Positions 1 through 9,030 of a stretch of DNA of 64,000 bases are shown here, piece by piece. The stretch is from MPNP01 sp965116235. GTDB lineage: Bacteria > Pseudomonadota > Alphaproteobacteria > Rhodobacterales > Rhodobacteraceae. The translations under genes and the position numbers were made by a program. The stretch covers positions 2,294,001 to 2,358,000 of the forward strand of contig OZ220496.1 in the NCBI GenBank assembly GCA_965116235.1, written 5' to 3'. Under the pieces are notes generated by a model that did not search any database, was not told where the DNA came from, and worked only from the letters and a program-made list of their open reading frames with translations. Positions within the stretch are counted from its first letter, which is position 1. Every line of letters begins with the position of its first letter.

Positions 1-264
1 GAAGTTGTATACGTCCAGTGGCATCAGGCTATTTATGTTCAACTTCTGGGGCACGTAGCCGATGCGTGCCCCTTTCTTGATCTTGACTTTGCCGGAAGTT
101 GGGGAAATCGCGCCGATGATCAACTTCAGCAGGGTTGATTTCCCCGTCCCGTTAGGCCCAAGGACCGTGATAAAATCGCCCTTGTTAAAGGTGAGATTGA
201 CGTCCTTCAGAACATAGTCGTCAGCATACTTTTTGCTGACATTTCTGAAATTGATCAATTCCAT
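1..264 (-). CDS. znuC: Zinc ABC transporter ATP-binding protein, N-terminal part (runs off the window)
   Basis: The first 88 residues of an ABC-type ATPase are present; the rest lies beyond base 1. A Walker A motif GPNGTGKST sits near residues 38-46, preceded by the usual N-terminal strands (start MELINFRNVSKKY) and followed by a Q-loop-like GYVPQK near residue 75. The gene follows znuA on the same strand after 96 bases, which identifies it as the ATPase of a zinc uptake system rather than a generic ABC protein. The ATG at 264 is chosen because the next upstream ATG runs into a stop after five codons. The cognate permease gene znuB is not downstream in this orientation but lies at 2896 on the other strand. 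Confidence 0.85.
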   Translation of the reverse strand, partial: MELINFRNVSKKYADDYVLKDVNLTFNKGDFITVLGPNGTGKSTLLKLIIGAISPTSGKVKIKKGARIGYVPQKLNINSLMPLDVYNF

Positions 265-360
265 GAAAGCATGCCGTTGACATATCTGTGGCCTAGGCAG
301 CTTGGAACTCCTTCAGAGGTGATATGCATCACTGCCGAACGATGTTCAAAAACGGCAAGA

Positions 361-1650
361 CTATTCGGGGCAATTGACAAGGCCATCGACCAAGGCGTTT
401 ATTAACTCGATGTAAAGATTTGGACCATCTTCCAGATTGGACCCGGCTGGATCAACCTTGATCAATTCGACGTTACTTCCCTTGGCAACTGTGGCAATCA
501 GGTTTGGATTGCTGATGGGCTCAACCAGTATACAACTCTCTTCTAAGGTACCGTATTGTTCAATTGAACGGCTGATGTGTCTGGCCCCCGATATCCTTCC
601 GTGTTGATCCAGAAATGCTACGAGAGGTTCCAGACCATACCTGTTTTCAAAATATTGGTAAGCATCGTGGTAAACGATGAATTTGGGATCAATGTTTGAC
701 AATCTTGCTGCATTTGAGCTGTCCAAATCAATCAAAACCTTGGACCAGCGTGAAAAATTTGCTTCATACGCCGACTTGTGCTCAGGGTCAGCTTCGACAA
801 GGGTGTCCTTAATAATTTTCAACCATTCAAGAGCTATCGATGGATCTAGCCAAGCATGCGGATCAAAAAAGCCAAAGTGTTCGTGGTCATGTCCGTGCTC
901 ATGCTCATCATGGTGGTCATCGTGGGCCTCCTCATGTTCGTGCCCATGCTCGTCATGGTGGTCATCGTGGGCCTCCTCATGTCCGTGCTCATGCTCGTCA
1001 TGGTGGTCATCGTGGGCCTCCTCATGTTCGTGCCCATGCTCGTCATGGTGGTCATCGTGGGCTTCCTCATGTTCGTGCCCATGCTCGTCATGGTGGTCAT
1101 CGTGGGCCTCCTCATGTTCGTGCCCATGCTCGTCATGGTGGTCATCGTGGGCCTCCTCATGTTCGTGCCCATGCTCGTCATGGTGGTCATCGTGGGCTTC
1201 CTCATGTTCGTGCCCATGCTCGTCATGGTGGTCATCGTGGGCTTCCTCATGTTTATGGCCATGTTCGTGTTCCTCCTCGTCGTCAAAAAACTCTTGAAGT
1301 TCTCGTCGCGGGAGAAGCAGGTGTTCGGTTTCAGCCAATAATGATACGACAGTCACTGAAGGTGAGGACAAATCCTGGATTACGTCGTTCAGCCCTACGA
1401 TCATTTCGGGCCCGGTCCAGAAAATGACATCGGCATCGGCAATCTTACGGGCAACGGAGGGAGTCAAATGATAATGGTGTGCTGACCCGCTTCCGATGAT
1501 AACATCACTTGTTGCAACCCCTTGCACAATCATCAGCACAAGCGAATTGACAGGCTTTATATCTGAAACTACATTAACGGAAGTCTCAGAAGATGCTCCG
1601 GAGGGCAAAAGCAGGGTTAAGACGAGAATGTATTTTGTAAGACACTTCAT
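361..1650 (-). CDS. znuA: Periplasmic zinc-binding protein ZnuA with a greatly expanded His-rich loop
   Basis: This is a cluster A-I solute-binding protein that captures Zn2+ in the periplasm for ZnuBC. Residues 1-21 form a signal peptide. The N-lobe carries the His-containing GSAHHYHLTPS segment near residues 54-64. The second-lobe metal ligands are expected in DPHAWLDP (near 268) and VYHDAYQYF (near 328). A Cys near 368 and one near the C-terminus could form the usual disulfide. Between about residues 124 and 262 the normal short His-rich loop is replaced by eight near-identical 15-residue repeats (EEAHDDHHDEHGHEH). The protein is therefore about 100 residues longer than typical family members. 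The extra acidic/His loop is expected to bind or buffer zinc; this is inferred from other ZnuA proteins. Confidence 0.93.
   Translation of the reverse strand: MKCLTKYILVLTLLLPSGASSETSVNVVSDIKPVNSLVLMIVQGVATSDVIIGSGSAHHYHLTPSVARKIADADVIFWTGPEMIVGLNDVIQDLSSPSVTVVSLLAETEHLLLPRRELQEFFDDEEEHEHGHKHEEAHDDHHDEHGHEHEEAHDDHHDEHGHEHEEAHDDHHDEHGHEHEEAHDDHHDEHGHEHEEAHDDHHDEHGHEHEEAHDDHHDEHEHGHEEAHDDHHDEHGHEHEEAHDDHHDEHEHGHDHEHFGFFDPHAWLDPSIALEWLKIIKDTLVEADPEHKSAYEANFSRWSKVLIDLDSSNAARLSNIDPKFIVYHDAYQYFENRYGLEPLVAFLDQHGRISGARHISRSIEQYGTLEESCILVEPISNPNLIATVAKGSNVELIKVDPAGSNLEDGPNLYIELINALVDGLVNCPE
890..1249. repeat. Eight-unit 45-bp tandem repeat inside znuA
   Basis: Eight head-to-tail copies of a 45-bp unit (recognisable by GGTGGTCATCGTGGGC on the + strand) encode the 15-residue His/Asp/Glu motif. 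Copies differ only by a few substitutions (GGCCTCC or GGCTTCC, GTTCGTGCC or GTCCGTGCT), which implies recent expansion. The unit length is a multiple of three, so copy-number changes keep the reading frame. The repeat also keeps several antisense and out-of-frame reading frames open; these are not genes. Confidence 0.95.
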
Positions 1651-1871
1651 AGGGGACTACCTTTCTTTAGTTAAGCCCGCAACTTAGTTCTTGAACAAGC
1701 AGAAGAATCCAATGGCAACTATGGCAAGATCAACGGCTAGGCAAGATGGAGCAGATTTCATCCGACCCCACTTATATACATTAGTAACATTTTTCAAGCA
1801 TCGATCTGAGGTAATTTTAGCAAAACACAAATATTTTGTTGGCAACGAGGATTTTTGAACAAGGCAGAACA

Positions 1872-2324
1872 ATGTCTCAGAAAGCTCCCAGCAAAGAAAG
1901 CCAAGACGGCATCTCCTTTCCAGAATTAATCAAGATGTTTCCTGACGATGATGTCGCCCGAGCCTGGTTCGAAAGACAGCAATGGCCGGACGGGCCTTTT
2001 TGTCCACATTGCGAGTCTTTCAATGTTCAGTGTCACGCCAGGCATCCCAGCATGACCCATCGATGCCGAGAATGTCCGAACAAGCCATTCTTTTCCGTCA
2101 AGACTGGAACCCCGATGCACAGGTCAAAATTGGGTTATCAGATCTGGGCTGTTGCCGTATGCCTATTTAAAACGAACTCGAAAGGCTTATCCAGCATGAA
2201 GATGCACCGCGACTTGGACATCACTCAAAAGTCGGCTTGGCTTCTGGTCAACAAGCTCCGCAAGGCGTTTGAGGCCCAAAGCCCCAAATTGAGCGGGATC
2301 GTGAAGATTGATGAGACCGAATGA
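1872..2324 (+). pseudogene. IS1595-family transposase, 5' fragment
   Basis: About 150 residues match the N-terminal part of IS1595-type transposases: a zinc ribbon (CPHC near residue 43, then CREC about 28 residues later), the FSVKTGTPMHRSKLGYQIW segment, and the helical region ending in an IDE motif that holds the first catalytic Asp. The frame stops right after DETE. The remaining catalytic core (second Asp, Asn/Glu and the HTNGMES-like region) is not found downstream in any frame, so this is an inactive remnant. I start it at the ATG at 1872. It lies between znuA and znuB and is a plausible cause of the split zinc operon. No matching terminal inverted repeats were found around it. Confidence 0.8.
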
Positions 2325-2895
2325 CGGAACCGAATTGCGACAGGGGAGCTATATGGGATGAGGACAACATCGACATCAGGGCGTGGATTCGGGATATGTC
2401 GCCCCGATCTAACTCGACTTGCCTTGTGACTCCGATACGCAATATGCGCCCCACTGTCGTGAGTCAGGCCGCTGGTGCAGCGGTCAAAGACATGCGGACG
2501 TTAACGTGTTTGGATGTTGAATACTGACCCGATTGGGCAAAGGATCCCGGCCTCGTACAGGGTTTTGCTGGCCACCATGACGGATGGCGACAAGTCTTAT
2601 CGGGCTGGTTTTGTGTCTGTTGGAAATGCATCGCCTGTCAAGGCCAATACCGGCATAGAATAAATCAAGTCGGCACTGAAGCCGAAGAGATCGCGTTTGA
2701 AAAACCAAATCCTCTTGAACACGGTGCTACCAATGTATGTAAATCTTGTTTAAACTGCTCCTTCTGGCTTTCTGGGGTGTTCAGCTCACGCAGGATATTC
2801 GGCTCTCTCTCGAGAGGGCTATTGTTGATACTGAATTGCATGGGGTTATATTTGCCTCTTGGCAGGCAGAAATTGTGTCGAGGTGAAAATTTCAT
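2325..2895. other. Gene-poor stretch between transposase fragment and znuB
   Basis: No intact gene is visible. The region presumably holds decayed sequence from the insertion event. In the last 125 bases one + strand frame is open for about 40 codons (after a stop near 2740) and ends in a TGA at 2884-2886, just before the znuB start. That is the arrangement expected if an upstream gene once overlapped or abutted znuB, but I cannot assign it to a family and it lacks a start codon. A GAGGTG ribosome-binding site for znuB lies at about 2879-2884. Confidence 0.5.
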
Positions 2896-3711
2896 ATGCT
2901 TGATGACTTCATTGTACGGGCCATTCTTGCCGGTGTGGCGGTATCCTTTGCAGCCGGACCGATTGGGTGCTTCGTTGTATGGAGGAATGCAGCATATTTT
3001 GGTGACGCAACGGCGCATTCGGCCATACTCGGTATTGCGTTGTCACTCTTTTTGAACATATCCATATATGTCGGTGTCTTTTTCATGGCCTTTGCAGCGG
3101 CCATTTGCGTGACAATCACGGCCCACAAAGCCTACGGATCCGATACAATATTGGGAATTTTTTCACATGCCTCACTGGCTTTGGGGCTCGTGACGGTATC
3201 GCTTGTTCCAACCCAGACTCTTGATTTGGAATCTTATCTGTTTGGTCAAATACTGGCCGTTTCGGTTTCTGATGTTTTTATCATATGGGCAGGCGGAGCA
3301 CTGATTCTGGCGTATATCATATCCCAGTGGGACAAGCTCTTGATGGCCACTTTAAGTGAAGAACTCGCTTACGCGGCCGGTATCAACCCAAAGTGGTATC
3401 TTTGGGGCATAAACATGGCCCTCGCAATTTTGGTGGCGCTGGCCATTAAGATCATTGGCATATTCCTGATATCCGGGTTACTCATTATACCGGCTGCCGC
3501 GGCAAGACCTTTTGCGACCAATCCCTCATTCATGGCCATTCTTTCAGTATTGATAGGGTGTATATCAGTCATACTAGGAGTGGGCCTGTCTTATCTCGTG
3601 GACACACCCACCGGACCGTCCATCATTTCCATAGGAATCGTGCTCTTCTCACTTGCGTGGATCTCAGTCTACCTGAAGTCACGATTGTTCAGCGTCTATC
3701 ATGACGGTTAG
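2896..3711 (+). CDS. znuB: Zinc ABC transporter permease
   Basis: A 271-residue, strongly hydrophobic protein with about eight predicted membrane segments, matching the ABC-3 family of Zn/Mn permeases. Family hallmarks are the N-terminal GPIGCFVVWRNAAYFGDATAHSAI stretch and the later SGLLIIPAAAARPFA cytoplasmic coupling region near residues 195-210. It would form the membrane channel for ZnuA and ZnuC. A good SD (GAGGTG) precedes the ATG. The gene is oriented opposite to znuA and znuC and separated from them by a transposase fragment, so it must have its own promoter or rely on one within the decayed upstream region. Confidence 0.93.
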   Translation: MLDDFIVRAILAGVAVSFAAGPIGCFVVWRNAAYFGDATAHSAILGIALSLFLNISIYVGVFFMAFAAAICVTITAHKAYGSDTILGIFSHASLALGLVTVSLVPTQTLDLESYLFGQILAVSVSDVFIIWAGGALILAYIISQWDKLLMATLSEELAYAAGINPKWYLWGINMALAILVALAIKIIGIFLISGLLIIPAAAARPFATNPSFMAILSVLIGCISVILGVGLSYLVDTPTGPSIISIGIVLFSLAWISVYLKSRLFSVYHDG

Positions 3712-3723
3712 GACCTGGAGGAA

Positions 3724-4023
3724 TCAGTGAATGATGACTTCTTCGTGATGAATGAAAACCAGTTTCTTGCGGGCCAACTCGTCCAGTAAATCCAAATCTA
3801 GATTATCGACCGAGAGCTGACTCAGCTTGGTCTTGATCTTCTGGATTTCGACTTGTTGCTCTTCTAGTTCGACATTGAGCTCGGTCAGTTCGTCCCTGAG
3901 CTTGATCTGGGCTATGAGTCCTCTCTTGCCATGGATGATATCGTTGGTAAAGTAGACGCATATCGGCACCAGAACGATCACGACACACCATCCAATCAAA
4001 TTGGACAAACTCAGAGTAAACAT
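3724..4023 (-). CDS. ftsB: Septum formation initiator FtsB/DivIC family protein
   Basis: A 99-residue bitopic protein: a short N-terminus, one membrane segment (about residues 5-25), then a coiled coil rich in Glu, Leu and Gln (about 33-75), then a conserved DLLDELARKKL-type end. This matches FtsB/DivIC proteins, which bridge FtsL and FtsQ in the divisome. It reads toward znuB, with the two stop codons only about 12 bases apart, and lies downstream of pgk's neighbourhood but not tightly linked to it. Rhodobacterales commonly have an ftsB-like gene near central carbon genes, which fits. Confidence 0.88.
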   Translation of the reverse strand: MFTLSLSNLIGWCVVIVLVPICVYFTNDIIHGKRGLIAQIKLRDELTELNVELEEQQVEIQKIKTKLSQLSVDNLDLDLLDELARKKLVFIHHEEVIIH

Positions 4024-4092
4024 CGGAATGACTGCTCAATTGTTATGTTCTGGCCGTGTTTTATTCAGTCGGAATAAAAATGCAACAAAAAC

Positions 4093-5289
4093 TTAACGAG
4101 CTGAAGGGGTGGCCATCAGGGCCTTGATACCGGGCAGGATCTTTCCTGCCAGATATTCCATGAAGGCACCACCAGCCGTAGACACGAATCCTATCCCATC
4201 AAGCAGATCATGTTCAGCCAAAGCGGATATGGTATCGCCTCCACCGGCAATTGACCGTATTTCTCCAGATTGTGTACGCAAGGCGATGTATTCTCCTACA
4301 GCTTTTGTCGATTGATCAAAGGGCTTGTGTTCAAATGCTCCAAGTGGCCCATTCCACAGTACGGTTCTGCTGGCGCCAAGAATCTTTTGAATGGCTTCGA
4401 TACTTCGAGGACCCAAGTCGAAGATGGCCTCATTCTGTTCAATGTTTTCAATATCGGTATTTCGTGCTCGTGTCGAATTTTCGATGCTCGTGCTTACACA
4501 AGCGTCCACGGGTAGGATGATGTTGCAATTGTGTGTGGCCGCACGATCAAGTATTTCCAGTGCCGTTTCGACATGGTCTGTCTCAACCCGCGACAAGCCA
4601 ATGTTGAACCCTTGGGCCGCCAGGAAGGTGTTTCCCATGGAACCGCCAATGACAAAATTGTCAACCTTCCGACACAGATTTTTTAGCACATCAATCTTGG
4701 TTGAAATTTTAGACCCGCCAATTAAGGCGGTCGATGGGCGTCTCTGGCCATCGACAATCTCGTCGATCCTGCTGATCTCGGTGAGTAGAAGCCGACCGGC
4801 CGCAGAGGGGAGGACTTCGGGAATGCCAACTATGGAAGCATGACCTCGGTGCGAAGCTGAAAAGGCGTCGTTGCAGTAGATATCACCCCAACTGGCCAGT
4901 TGACGAGCAAATTCGGGATCATTGATCGTCTCTCCCGGGTAAAAACGAAGGTTCTCAAGCAAGGACAGTCCTTCAGTCAGTGTCACGTGAGAAGAGTCAA
5001 GAATATCGGGGTAGAAGCTGACTTTTTTCTCAACGATTGTCTCAAGTGTGCTGACCAAATTACGCAGGGACAGGTCTTCAGAGTAGTGGCCCTTAGGGCG
5101 TCCCAAATGTGAAGCAATTATCGGATGTCCTCCTTTTGACAGGATCAGGCGGAGAGTGGGAACAATCTTTGATATGCGGGTCACATCGGTGATTTTCCCG
5201 TTAACCATAGGGACATTGATGTCGGCTCGCAGGAGAACCCGCTTGCCCCCGATATCCATGTCGTCAATACCGGTCAAGACTGTGACCAT
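4093..5289 (-). CDS. pgk: Phosphoglycerate kinase
   Basis: Converts 1,3-bisphosphoglycerate and ADP to 3-phosphoglycerate and ATP (reversible), in the cytoplasm. The 398-residue length is typical. Visible signatures are LLRADINVP near residue 20, IIASHLGRPKG near 60, IGGSKISTKIDVLKNL near 192-207, and the C-terminal nucleotide region GGGDTISAL followed by VSTAGGAFMEYLAGK. A GTG three bases upstream (5292) is an alternative start; the ATG at 5289 has an AGGG 7 nt upstream. It lies downstream of gap and tkt on the same strand (about 70 bases from gap), forming a carbon-metabolism cluster. Confidence 0.96.
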   Translation of the reverse strand: MVTVLTGIDDMDIGGKRVLLRADINVPMVNGKITDVTRISKIVPTLRLILSKGGHPIIASHLGRPKGHYSEDLSLRNLVSTLETIVEKKVSFYPDILDSSHVTLTEGLSLLENLRFYPGETINDPEFARQLASWGDIYCNDAFSASHRGHASIVGIPEVLPSAAGRLLLTEISRIDEIVDGQRRPSTALIGGSKISTKIDVLKNLCRKVDNFVIGGSMGNTFLAAQGFNIGLSRVETDHVETALEILDRAATHNCNIILPVDACVSTSIENSTRARNTDIENIEQNEAIFDLGPRSIEAIQKILGASRTVLWNGPLGAFEHKPFDQSTKAVGEYIALRTQSGEIRSIAGGGDTISALAEHDLLDGIGFVSTAGGAFMEYLAGKILPGIKALMATPSAR

Positions 5290-5359
5290 CACCTTGCCCT
5301 AAGCCGAAAAGAGAAATCAGGTTCTTGTAAGCCGGGTATCGAGTCGGTTCCAGCACTTC

Positions 5360-6361
5360 TCAGGAAACCATTCCCAGTTCGGAGGCGATATCAAGCATCC
5401 GGTTTGAGAACCCCCACTCGTTGTCATACCAGCAGAGAATACGGCAAAAGGTGCTGTCCATGACCTTGGTCTGGTCCATATGGAAGATTGAGGAATGGCT
5501 GTCATGGTTGAAGTCTGTGGATACATTAGGCTTCGTAGTATAACCCAATACGCCCTTCAGATATGTATCGGCGGCACTTTTTATGCTATCGTTAATTTCC
5601 TCTGCCGAGGTAGCTCGGCGGGCCTCAAATGTCAAATCGACAGCCGACACATTCGGGGTTGGAACACGGATGGCAACTCCATCCAGCTTGCCCTTGAGTT
5701 CGGGCAAGACCAATCCAACCGCACGAGCGGCCCCCGTGGAAGTCGGAATCATGGACATCGCAGCGGCGCGAGCCCGATAGGGGTCTTTGTGCAATGCATC
5801 CAATGTCGGTTGGTCGCCGGTGTAAGAGTGAATGGTTGTCATAAAGCCCTTGTTGATGCCGACAGCGTCGCTCAGGACTTTGGCTACCGGAGACAGACAA
5901 TTTGTCGTGCAAGAGGCATTTGAGACAATTCGCTGTTGCGGACTCAAGGTTCGGTGGTTGACGCCATAGGCCACAGTATTGTCAGCACCTGTGCACGGGG
6001 CTGAAACTAAAACTTTTCGGGAGCCGTTCTTGAGATGGCGGGCGGCATCATCATAATTGGTAAATCGACCCGTGCACTCCAACGCAACATCCACATCTTG
6101 CCATGGCAAGTTTTCGGGCTCACGTATGGCCGTAACCAGAATTTTTTTTGAATTGATGACCAGGCGTTCGCTTTCGCTCGATACAGCACCCTTGAAGCGT
6201 CCATGAACGGAGTCAAATTCAAGCAGGAGAGCCATCTTGTCAACTGGTCCCAGATCATTGACGGCAACCACTTCAATGTCTGTACGGCCCGATTCAACGA
6301 GCGCTCTCAGGATCAAGCGTCCGATCCGTCCGAAGCCGTTGATTCCTACTTTGATAGCCAT
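5360..6361 (-). CDS. gap: Glyceraldehyde-3-phosphate dehydrogenase, type I
   Basis: 333 residues. The NAD-binding GINGFGRIGRL motif is at residues 7-17. The catalytic site SNASCTTNC has its nucleophile at Cys151, and the base is His178 in TTIHSYTGDQ. Substrate-binding residues in STGAARAVG and the terminal CWYDNEWGFSNRM are all intact. AVNDLG after the second strand is typical of NAD-preferring or dual enzymes. A strong SD (AGGAAG) precedes the ATG. The gene sits between tkt and pgk; the trio could serve glycolysis, gluconeogenesis and pentose-phosphate recycling, and nothing here indicates a Calvin cycle. Confidence 0.97.
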   Translation of the reverse strand: MAIKVGINGFGRIGRLILRALVESGRTDIEVVAVNDLGPVDKMALLLEFDSVHGRFKGAVSSESERLVINSKKILVTAIREPENLPWQDVDVALECTGRFTNYDDAARHLKNGSRKVLVSAPCTGADNTVAYGVNHRTLSPQQRIVSNASCTTNCLSPVAKVLSDAVGINKGFMTTIHSYTGDQPTLDALHKDPYRARAAAMSMIPTSTGAARAVGLVLPELKGKLDGVAIRVPTPNVSAVDLTFEARRATSAEEINDSIKSAADTYLKGVLGYTTKPNVSTDFNHDSHSSIFHMDQTKVMDSTFCRILCWYDNEWGFSNRMLDIASELGMVS

Positions 6362-6429
6362 GATTTACTTCCTTTCCAAATTCGAAAATTTATTGCCTTC
6401 GCTTAAGCCACACTGTCAAAGTAGTGCCG

Positions 6430-8451
6430 TCAACCCACGAGAGACTTGACGCTCTCAACGATACGCGGAACGGAAATGCCAAAATGCTCAAAGGCCTGTT
6501 GGCCTGGCGCCGAAACGCCGTAAGAGGACATTCCGATAAACGCGGCTTTGCTTTCCTTTCCTCTTTCCCCCAGAAGCCATTTGTCCCATCCTGTTCTAAC
6601 CGCGGCCTCGATGCCAACCCGCACGGGGCCTCGGGGCAAAACTTTACGGCGATAGGCTTCATCCTGCTGCTCAAAGAGCTCCCAGCAGGGCATCGACACC
6701 ACCCGGACGCCGATTCCTTCGGCCTGAAGAATCTTTCTGGCTTCCACGGCTAGGCTGACTTCGGATCCCGTTGCGATCAAAATGGCCTTTCGGTTGCCTT
6801 CAAAATTGGCCAAAACGTAAGCGCCCTTCGCCGAGGAGTTGGTGATCGTATAGCGAGTTCTCAATGTCGGCAATGACTGTCTTGAAAGAGCCAAAACGGA
6901 AGGTGTGGAGGTTTGTGACAGAGCGATCTCCCACGCTTCGGCAGTCTCAGCAGTGTCACAGGGTCGAAGAACAAGCAAATTCGGGGTTCCTCGTAGCATG
7001 TTCAAATGTTCAACGGGTTGATGGGTTGGTCCATCTTCGCCCAAGCCAATTGAATCATGTGTCATGACATAGATCACGGGTATTTCCATGAGGGCCGAGA
7101 GCCGAATGGAAGGGCGGGCGTAATCGGCAAAGCACAGAAATGTTCCTCCATAGGGTCGAATGCCGCCGTGGAGAGCCATTCCGTTCATCGCTCCAGCCAT
7201 GGCATGCTCCCGGATGCCGTAATGGATGTAGCGAGAGGTTTTGCTGATGTCGTCGAAAACCCCCAAGGTCGATGTTTTGGTATTGTTTGAACCGGTTAAA
7301 TCGGCAGACCCTCCGAATAACTCAGGGACGGCAGGCGTGAGATGCCTGAGTACGGTTTCAGATGACTTCCGGGTTGCGACCTTGGGGAGTTCGGTCGCCA
7401 CATCGCTCTTGAGGCTGCGAATCAATCCTGGTAGCTTGGGATGGCTCACTCGATCAAGAACTCGATTGAGTTCGCCTCGTCTTTTCTGGTTCAAGGCTTG
7501 AACATTTTCTTCCCATTGATGCCGCATGGCCTGATGTTGCCGACCGATTTGCTCCCATTGGCGCTTGATATCCGCAGGAATAACAAAAGGAGCATGATTC
7601 CAGCCGTAGATTTGCCGAACGGAAGCAACTTCATCCTCTCCCAATGGGGATCCATGCGACGCGGCCGTTCCCTGCTTGGCCGGCGAACCAAAACCGATGA
7701 CGGTCTGGCATGAAACAATGACCGGTCTGCTCGATGTCTGGGCTTGGGTGAGCGCAACCCTGATCTGATCCGGGTCATGTCCGTCACATTCAAATGTATC
7801 CCACCCGCTGGCCTGAAAGCGCTGGAGCTGATCGGTGGTGTCACTAAGGGCTAGCGCTCCATCAATTGTAATCTGGTTGTTGTCCCAAAGCACGATCAGC
7901 TTGGACAGATTCAACCTTCCAGCCAATGTAAGGGCTTCTTGACTGATGCCTTCCATCAGGCAGCCATCCCCCGCTATGACATATGTGTGGTGGTCAAATA
8001 TTTTCGCACCAAACCGGCTGCCCAGATGCGCTTCGGCAATAGCGAAACCGACGCCGTTGGCCACCCCCTGACCCAGAGGTCCGGTTGTTGTTTCAATTCC
8101 CGAATTCGGAACATATTCAGGATGTCCGGCTGTTAGCGACCCGAGCTGCCGAAAATTTTCGATTTGCTCGAGGTTGAATTGGGGATAGCCCGTCAGGTAA
8201 AGCAATGAATAGAGCAGCATTGAGCCATGACCAGCCGAAAGTATCAGTCGGTCACGATTCGGCCATCCCGGCTCAGAAGCGTCAAACTTAAGAAAGTCCT
8301 GAAAGAGAACCGTCGCAACATCAGCCATCCCTAATGGCATGCCGGGATGACCGGAACTAGCCTTTTGGACGGCGTCCATTGATAAGACGCGAACGGCGGT
8401 CGCAAGGTCCCAGTGGTCGGGGAAAGAAGATTTCAGGTGATCAAGCTCCAT
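6430..8451 (-). CDS. tkt: Transketolase
   Basis: A thiamine-diphosphate enzyme of the pentose phosphate pathway, 673 residues, full length. The N-terminal substrate region has KASSGHPGMPLG (30-41), followed by the TPP motif GDGCLMEG (161-168) through WDNNQITIDG (about 190-199). The pyrimidine domain has FADYARPSIRLSALM and THDSIGLGEDGPTHQPVEHL, and the C-terminal domain has the ATGSEVSLAVEA motif. GGAG lies 5 nt upstream of the ATG. It heads the tkt-gap-pgk set; 68 bases separate it from gap. Confidence 0.97.
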   Translation of the reverse strand: MELDHLKSSFPDHWDLATAVRVLSMDAVQKASSGHPGMPLGMADVATVLFQDFLKFDASEPGWPNRDRLILSAGHGSMLLYSLLYLTGYPQFNLEQIENFRQLGSLTAGHPEYVPNSGIETTTGPLGQGVANGVGFAIAEAHLGSRFGAKIFDHHTYVIAGDGCLMEGISQEALTLAGRLNLSKLIVLWDNNQITIDGALALSDTTDQLQRFQASGWDTFECDGHDPDQIRVALTQAQTSSRPVIVSCQTVIGFGSPAKQGTAASHGSPLGEDEVASVRQIYGWNHAPFVIPADIKRQWEQIGRQHQAMRHQWEENVQALNQKRRGELNRVLDRVSHPKLPGLIRSLKSDVATELPKVATRKSSETVLRHLTPAVPELFGGSADLTGSNNTKTSTLGVFDDISKTSRYIHYGIREHAMAGAMNGMALHGGIRPYGGTFLCFADYARPSIRLSALMEIPVIYVMTHDSIGLGEDGPTHQPVEHLNMLRGTPNLLVLRPCDTAETAEAWEIALSQTSTPSVLALSRQSLPTLRTRYTITNSSAKGAYVLANFEGNRKAILIATGSEVSLAVEARKILQAEGIGVRVVSMPCWELFEQQDEAYRRKVLPRGPVRVGIEAAVRTGWDKWLLGERGKESKAAFIGMSSYGVSAPGQQAFEHFGISVPRIVESVKSLVG

Positions 8452-9030
8452 AGAGACTCCAACGGCAAAAAGCCAAACAGTGCATTAAGTGGAAGTAAGT
8501 TTGTCTATGACGATGAGTAGAGAGCCAAAAATAAGATATGTGCTAAATCCGCCCCGAGCATCATCCCGTTTCTTTGCTTCATGGCGATGATGCTCTAACA
8601 CGCAAAGATTCATAAATATGGAAAATTTTGCAAAAAGAATACAACGTGACCGAATTAGTTTGCTGCACAAGGATTGTGTTGTAGTGCATAAGGCCGCTTC
8701 CGGTCCACCGCGACAGCATGCAACCTCTCCATCGGTCTGAACTCAGGCGGCCGAGTGCAAGTTCATTTCAGCTGACTTGGCACTTGCAATCCAGGATTTA
8801 AAGAGCTTGCGGCATCAACCAATGCCGTACAGTCGACGGAGGGTCAACTTTGTTGTAGCGAGCACATGCCCTGCCATCGGCTGGCCTGTTCATTAATCAT
8901 GTTGGCAATCAATGACTGTGAGGTTATGAGCGTTGCATATTCAAAATTCGGCTTGGGTGGTATAAATACCGGCAAGACAGAATGTCGTGTAGCTAACAGT
9001 GGAATCTCTGGACAGAAAGTATCAAGCGTC
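8452..9030. other. Divergent intergenic region between tkt and the zapA pair
   Basis: About 580 bases without a convincing gene. It should contain promoters for tkt (leftward) and for the coiled-coil/zapA pair (rightward). A near-perfect hairpin sits at 8754-8784: AGTGCAAGT pairs with ACTTGGCACT across a 12-base loop, with one bulged G. It has no clear U-tract, so it could be part of an RNA leader or a protein-binding palindrome rather than a terminator. Upstream in-frame ATGs for the coiled-coil gene exist from 8866 but look non-coding. Confidence 0.45.

Noticed and set aside
890..1249. Possible CRISPR array
   Set aside because: Units are directly adjacent without spacers and lie in a coding frame.
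846..1427. Long overlapping reading frames on both strands across the znuA repeat
   Set aside because: They are forced open by the 45-bp repeat, encode low-complexity sequence, and have no RBS; only the ZnuA frame has a signal peptide and family motifs.
1784..1792. Zur box upstream of znuA
   Set aside because: On the minus strand AAATGTTAC resembles one half-site of the alphaproteobacterial Zur palindrome, but the other half (TGTATATA) is poor; too weak to call.
1872..2324. IS1595 fragment as the parent of the two MITEs
   Set aside because: The family makes 8-bp duplications, but no GGGGCTTAT end was found within several hundred bases of the fragment.
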